9,951 nt of DNA from Candidatus Tepidiaquacellales bacterium UBA6667. GTDB taxonomy: Bacteria; Bacteroidota; Ignavibacteria; Tepidaquicellales; Tepidaquicellaceae. A program made the position numbers and the translations under genes. The stretch lies in the NCBI GenBank assembly GCA_002455255.1, contig DKKL01000011.1, positions 6,077 to 16,027 on the forward strand, read 5' to 3'. This document shows positions 7,238 to 9,951 of this stretch, piece after piece (position 1 is the stretch's first letter; the number at the start of each line of letters is the position of its first letter). Below the pieces are notes generated by a model. It was given only the letters and a program-made list of their open reading frames with translations. It ran no database searches and was not told the DNA's origin.

Positions 7238-7879
7238 ATGAAAGTAATAAAATTTCCGGTTAATCCATTTCAAATGAACTCATACATTTATTACGATGAA
7301 AACAGCGGAGATGGAGTAATATTTGACCCTGCGGTATATTTTCCTGAAGAAAAGAAAAAATTGGATGATATATTGAAAACAAATAATATCAACATAAAAA
7401 AAATATTATTAACACACGGACATATAGACCATATACTTGGTAATAGATATTCCAAAAATAAATTTGACGTTGATATATATGGTAATGATAAAGATAATTT
7501 TTTAATAGAGAATGCAGTGAAACAAGGTGTTATGTATGGATTGGAGATTGAAGAATCACCTGCAATAGATGTGATATTAAATGAAGGTGATAAATTAGAT
7601 TTAAAGAATACAGAATTAAGAATAATACATACACCGGGACACTCACCTGGAAGTATATGTTACATTGATGATAATAATAAATTAGTTTTTTGTGGAGATG
7701 TAGTTTTCAGAGAATCAATTGGCAGAACAGACCTGCCCGGAGGAGATTATAATTTATTGATTAGTTCGATTAAAGACAAATTATTTAAGGAAATAAAAGA
7801 GGATTATATTTTATTTCCCGGTCATATGGAAGAAACAACTGCCGGTTATGAAATAAAACATAATCCTTTTTTAAATTAG
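7238..7879 (+). CDS. Metallo-beta-lactamase-fold hydrolase, glyoxalase II-like (YcbL type)
   Basis: 213 residues; a cytoplasmic hydrolase of the glyoxalase II-like branch. Seen: the metal-binding motif THGHIDH with H60, H62, D64 and H65; H135 in TPGHSPGS; D154 in CGDVVF; and H196 in FPGHMEETT, which together supply both metal sites. GRTDLPGGD (162-170) and the terminal KHNPFL are typical of the short YcbL-like group, which lacks the C-terminal glutathione-binding domain of true GloB. The substrate is probably a thioester or similar small molecule. A link with bacillithiol thioesters is possible, because bshC is nearby, but the sequence does not show it. ATG start at 7238. It stands alone on the plus strand, and its TAG stop overlaps the TAA stop of the converging gene. 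Confidence 0.93.
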   Translation: MKVIKFPVNPFQMNSYIYYDENSGDGVIFDPAVYFPEEKKKLDDILKTNNINIKKILLTHGHIDHILGNRYSKNKFDVDIYGNDKDNFLIENAVKQGVMYGLEIEESPAIDVILNEGDKLDLKNTELRIIHTPGHSPGSICYIDDNNKLVFCGDVVFRESIGRTDLPGGDYNLLISSIKDKLFKEIKEDYILFPGHMEETTAGYEIKHNPFLN

Positions 7880-8409
7880 TTTGTAGGAGCAAAAGAACTT
7901 GTGATGCTTTTAATTTCAGATTCTGAATCAGCGTTATAATAAGCATTAGGAGTTATAAATCTAACCATATATGCAAAATTATTAGATTCAGAATTTTTTG
8001 TCCTATAATAATAAATTGTTTCAGTAAACTCATTATCTTTATAGATTCCAATTTTGCCGTCATAAGTTCCATTATCAAAACTTACATATTCACCTGAACG
8101 TGGAGGAATTTTTAAAGTAAAATCTTTTTCAAGAGTATATATTAAATCATCCAGTTCTTTAACAGCATTCACTTTAAATGCTATTATCATTAAAGCATTT
8201 TTTCCATCCACCCTATTGAATGAATAAGAGATAGCATCTTTTTTCGCCGTTTCCTCAGATTTAGTTTTTTCCCAACCTGAAGGAATAGTTATTTTAAATT
8301 TAAAATCTTTATCATTTATCTGATCGGCAAATGCAAAGTTTGAGATTGTAAAGAGAAATAAAAAAGCAAGTAATAGATTTTTCAAATTGATTTTCATTTT
8401 TATATTCAT
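7876..8409 (-). CDS. Small secreted protein of unknown function (PsbP/DUF1795-like shape)
   Basis: 177 residues. A clear Sec signal peptide covers residues 1-28: basic MNIKMKINLKN, a hydrophobic core LLLAFLFLF, and an A-F-A signal peptidase I site before D29, so the mature protein is periplasmic or exported and has no lipobox. The mature part begins FKFKITIPSGWEK, then a mixed alpha/beta pattern with an amphipathic helix (about ELDDLIYTLEKDF), and ends with a helix before SITSSFAPTN. The 'IPxGW' opening and the 'I..SF' ending recall PsbP-like and DUF1795-type proteins, but this is only shape recognition. No catalytic motif or cysteine appears in the mature part. An in-frame ATG four codons downstream is an alternative start. 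It follows the M48 protease gene by 15 nt and is very likely cotranscribed with it. Function unknown. Confidence 0.85.
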   Translation of the reverse strand: MNIKMKINLKNLLLAFLFLFTISNFAFADQINDKDFKFKITIPSGWEKTKSEETAKKDAISYSFNRVDGKNALMIIAFKVNAVKELDDLIYTLEKDFTLKIPPRSGEYVSFDNGTYDGKIGIYKDNEFTETIYYYRTKNSESNNFAYMVRFITPNAYYNADSESEIKSITSSFAPTN

Positions 8410-8424
8410 TTAAAGTTCAATTTT

Positions 8425-9258
8425 TTATGGTAATAGTGATTTTATTCTTTGATATTCAGTAATATTTAAACCTTTAGTAGGATCAGGATTAATTTTCAGA
8501 ATAGACAACTGACTTTTAACGTTATCAATCCTATCCTGTGGAAGAGGATGAGTGGAAAGCAATCTTTCTAAACCACCGGGAGTAGAACCGTCGCGTTTTT
8601 GTTTTTCTCTAATTTTATCGAAGAAAAAGACAATAGCACCGGGATACCAACCGGTTGAAGTCAGATAGCGAATTGAATAATTATCAGCTTCAATCTCATC
8701 AGAACGACTATTTGCAAGGAAACCCAAACCTACGAACAAGTTAGCGGCAATTTGTGCTCCGATTCCCGGATTATTACCGAGTATTAAACCTAAGACTGTA
8801 TTAATACCGTAATAGGCAGTTAATCTTTGAGTCATATGACGTCTTTCTGCATGAGCGATTTCGTGACCGATAACACCTGCAAGAGCTGCTTCATTATCAA
8901 GAAATTTTATCAATCCTGTATAAACATAAATAAATCCACCAGGAGTACAGAAAGCATTAACGATAGTATCATTAATTACTTTGAATTCATAAGGAAAAAC
9001 TTTTTTATATTGAATCAAAGGTGAACTGTTAAGAATAGTTTTACCTAAGTTAGATACATAATTTGTAATTTCCGGTTTATTAGTTAAAATAGGAAATTGT
9101 TTAGGATCATTTTTGATTTGAATTTCAACATCTCTTCCAATTGCGACATCATCAGATTCAGAAAATATATTTGCACCACAACTTTGAAGCAGTGAAACAG
9201 AAGTTAAAGATAGCGAAAAAGCGACAAATATATATAATAATTTATTTTTTATACCCAT
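8425..9258 (-). CDS. M48-family zinc metalloprotease, predicted lipoprotein
   Basis: 277 residues; a Ste24/HtpX-like peptidase without the membrane bundle, of the periplasmic BepA/LoiP kind that degrades or assists misfolded outer-membrane proteins. Seen: an N-terminal signal with lipobox LQSC (C27), so the mature protein is probably lipid-anchored; NAFCTPGGFIYVYTGLI (101-117), a conserved substrate-strand region; the zinc motif HEIAH (132-136) followed by ERRH; a third metal ligand expected at E188 in the ExxAD motif DEIEAD; and the late family motif STHPLPQDRI (235-244). The TPR domain of BepA is absent; the length matches the short group. ATG start at 9258-9256, with a weak CAGG about 13 nt upstream. 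It lies 24 nt after the acyl-CoA isomerase gene and 15 nt before the small secreted protein gene, in the same direction, suggesting one transcript. Confidence 0.95.
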   Translation of the reverse strand: MGIKNKLLYIFVAFSLSLTSVSLLQSCGANIFSESDDVAIGRDVEIQIKNDPKQFPILTNKPEITNYVSNLGKTILNSSPLIQYKKVFPYEFKVINDTIVNAFCTPGGFIYVYTGLIKFLDNEAALAGVIGHEIAHAERRHMTQRLTAYYGINTVLGLILGNNPGIGAQIAANLFVGLGFLANSRSDEIEADNYSIRYLTSTGWYPGAIVFFFDKIREKQKRDGSTPGGLERLLSTHPLPQDRIDNVKSQLSILKINPDPTKGLNITEYQRIKSLLP

Positions 9259-9282
9259 AGTTTATAAACCTGCTTAATTGAT

Positions 9283-9951
9283 TTATGTTCCTGAAAACAT
9301 TGGTCTTCTTTTTTCCAAAAATGAGTTTACACCTTCTTTATAATCATTTGAATTACCAGCAATATTCTGATATTCACCTTCTAAATTTAAAATAGTATTC
9401 AAATCTGAATTGTATGAAATATTTAATATATTTTTAATCATCCCTATTGATTTTGTAGGCATAGAAGCATATTTCTTCGCAGTTAGAGAAAGTAGTTTCG
9501 TCATAATTTTCTGACTACTAACAACTTTATTTACTAAACCCCATTCAAGAGCAGTCTTAGCAGGAATTTTATCAGCAGTAGTACACATTTCAAAAGCTCT
9601 TGCATACCCTATAATTTTGGGAAGAAAAAAAGAAGAACCGGAATCCGGAACCAGCCCTACATTTATGAAAACTTCAATTAAAGTTGCAGATTCGACAGCA
9701 ATTCTGTAATCACAAGCGAGAGCAATTGAAAGACCGGCACCGGCAGCGACACCATTAATACCGCAAATAACAGGTTTTGGAATTGAAGTTATCTGATTAA
9801 TCAGAGGGTTATATTTTTTTTCTAATGCTTCTTTAAAAGTTGATTTTTTATCAGTGAAATCTTTGAGATCTTGTCCAGAAGAAAATGCTTTTCCTTCACC
9901 TGTAATGGTTATACATCGGATTGAATCATCCTGAGAGGCATTTTTAAAAGC
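9283..9951 (-). CDS. Crotonase-family acyl-CoA isomerase/hydratase, PaaG-like, partial (N-terminus beyond right edge)
   Basis: 222 residues plus stop are visible; about 35-40 N-terminal residues are missing. Seen, in fragment numbering: AFSSGQDL (22-29), one half of the oxyanion hole; the second oxyanion loop GINGVAAGAGLSIALACDYRIA (64-85); GLVPDSGSSFFLP (99-111); the ALEWGLVNKVV segment; and the C-terminal EGVNSFLEKRRPMFSG typical of hydratases and isomerases. The two catalytic glutamates of true enoyl-CoA hydratase align with S75 and F95, while an aspartate (D103) stands in the PDSG motif as in PaaG. This favours a double-bond or ring isomerase (2-(1,2-epoxy-1,2-dihydrophenyl)acetyl-CoA isomerase type) over a hydratase. 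No other phenylacetate genes are visible, so the pathway is open. First visible gene of the cluster with the M48 protease. An in-frame ATG at 9588-9586 is internal, not the start. Confidence 0.92.
   Translation of the reverse strand, partial: AFKNASQDDSIRCITITGEGKAFSSGQDLKDFTDKKSTFKEALEKKYNPLINQITSIPKPVICGINGVAAGAGLSIALACDYRIAVESATLIEVFINVGLVPDSGSSFFLPKIIGYARAFEMCTTADKIPAKTALEWGLVNKVVSSQKIMTKLLSLTAKKYASMPTKSIGMIKNILNISYNSDLNTILNLEGEYQNIAGNSNDYKEGVNSFLEKRRPMFSGT

Noticed and set aside
8827..9024. 65-codon open frame on the plus strand
   Set aside because: Antisense to the HEIAH catalytic region of the M48 protease gene and without any recognisable feature.
9283..9588. A short 101-residue crotonase fragment starting at an internal ATG, which would suggest a broken gene
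   Set aside because: The same frame stays open to the right edge and encodes both oxyanion-hole loops. The gene is intact as far as visible and simply cut by the window.
1..9951. tRNA, tmRNA, riboswitch, T-box, CRISPR array or insertion sequence
   Set aside because: The gaps between genes are all shorter than 90 bp. None shows a cloverleaf, direct repeat array, terminal inverted repeat or leader-like structure apart from the terminator at 4902-4937.

Overview
The window is AT-rich (by eye roughly 30% G+C) and holds ten protein-coding genes, two of them cut by the window edges. No RNA genes, mobile elements, CRISPR arrays or phage genes are visible. The best guess for the source is a member of the FCB group, most likely Ignavibacteriota or a relative in the Bacteroidota/Chlorobi lineage. 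The clues are a secreted beta-helix protein ending in a type IX secretion sorting domain of the 'YPNPFNPET' kind, a bacillithiol ligase (BshC), a pyruvoyl-dependent arginine decarboxylase, and a general lack of Shine-Dalgarno sequences. The phylum is an inference; no marker gene was compared.

Layout, left to right. (1) A leftward cluster at 3302-1: bshC (last step of bacillithiol synthesis), then a GT9 heptosyltransferase-like glycosyltransferase, then an rlmI-like 23S rRNA methyltransferase that runs off the left edge. Stops and starts overlap at both junctions (TTGA and ATAA), and the last gene appears to start at ATA. (2) A rightward gene at 3388-4893 for a secreted beta-helix protein, followed by a strong, probably bidirectional terminator at 4902-4937. 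(3) A leftward cluster at 7186-4955: smpB (trans-translation), tyrS (tyrosyl-tRNA synthetase) and pdaD (arginine to agmatine), with an ATGA overlap and then a 4-nt gap. (4) A rightward metallo-beta-lactamase-fold hydrolase at 7238-7879, whose stop overlaps the stop of the converging gene. (5) A leftward cluster at 9951-7876: a PaaG/crotonase-family acyl-CoA isomerase cut by the right edge, an M48 lipoprotein metalloprotease, and a small secreted protein of unknown function.

Most of this is housekeeping in compact, strand-alternating operons. I see no convincing undescribed multi-gene system. The most distinctive signals are the ATA start one transition away from a canonical ATGA overlap, a strong excess of the tetranucleotide CCGG (34 counted by eye, with no GGCC noticed), the single good Shine-Dalgarno sequence in front of pdaD, and the M48 lipoprotein paired with an unassigned secreted protein.
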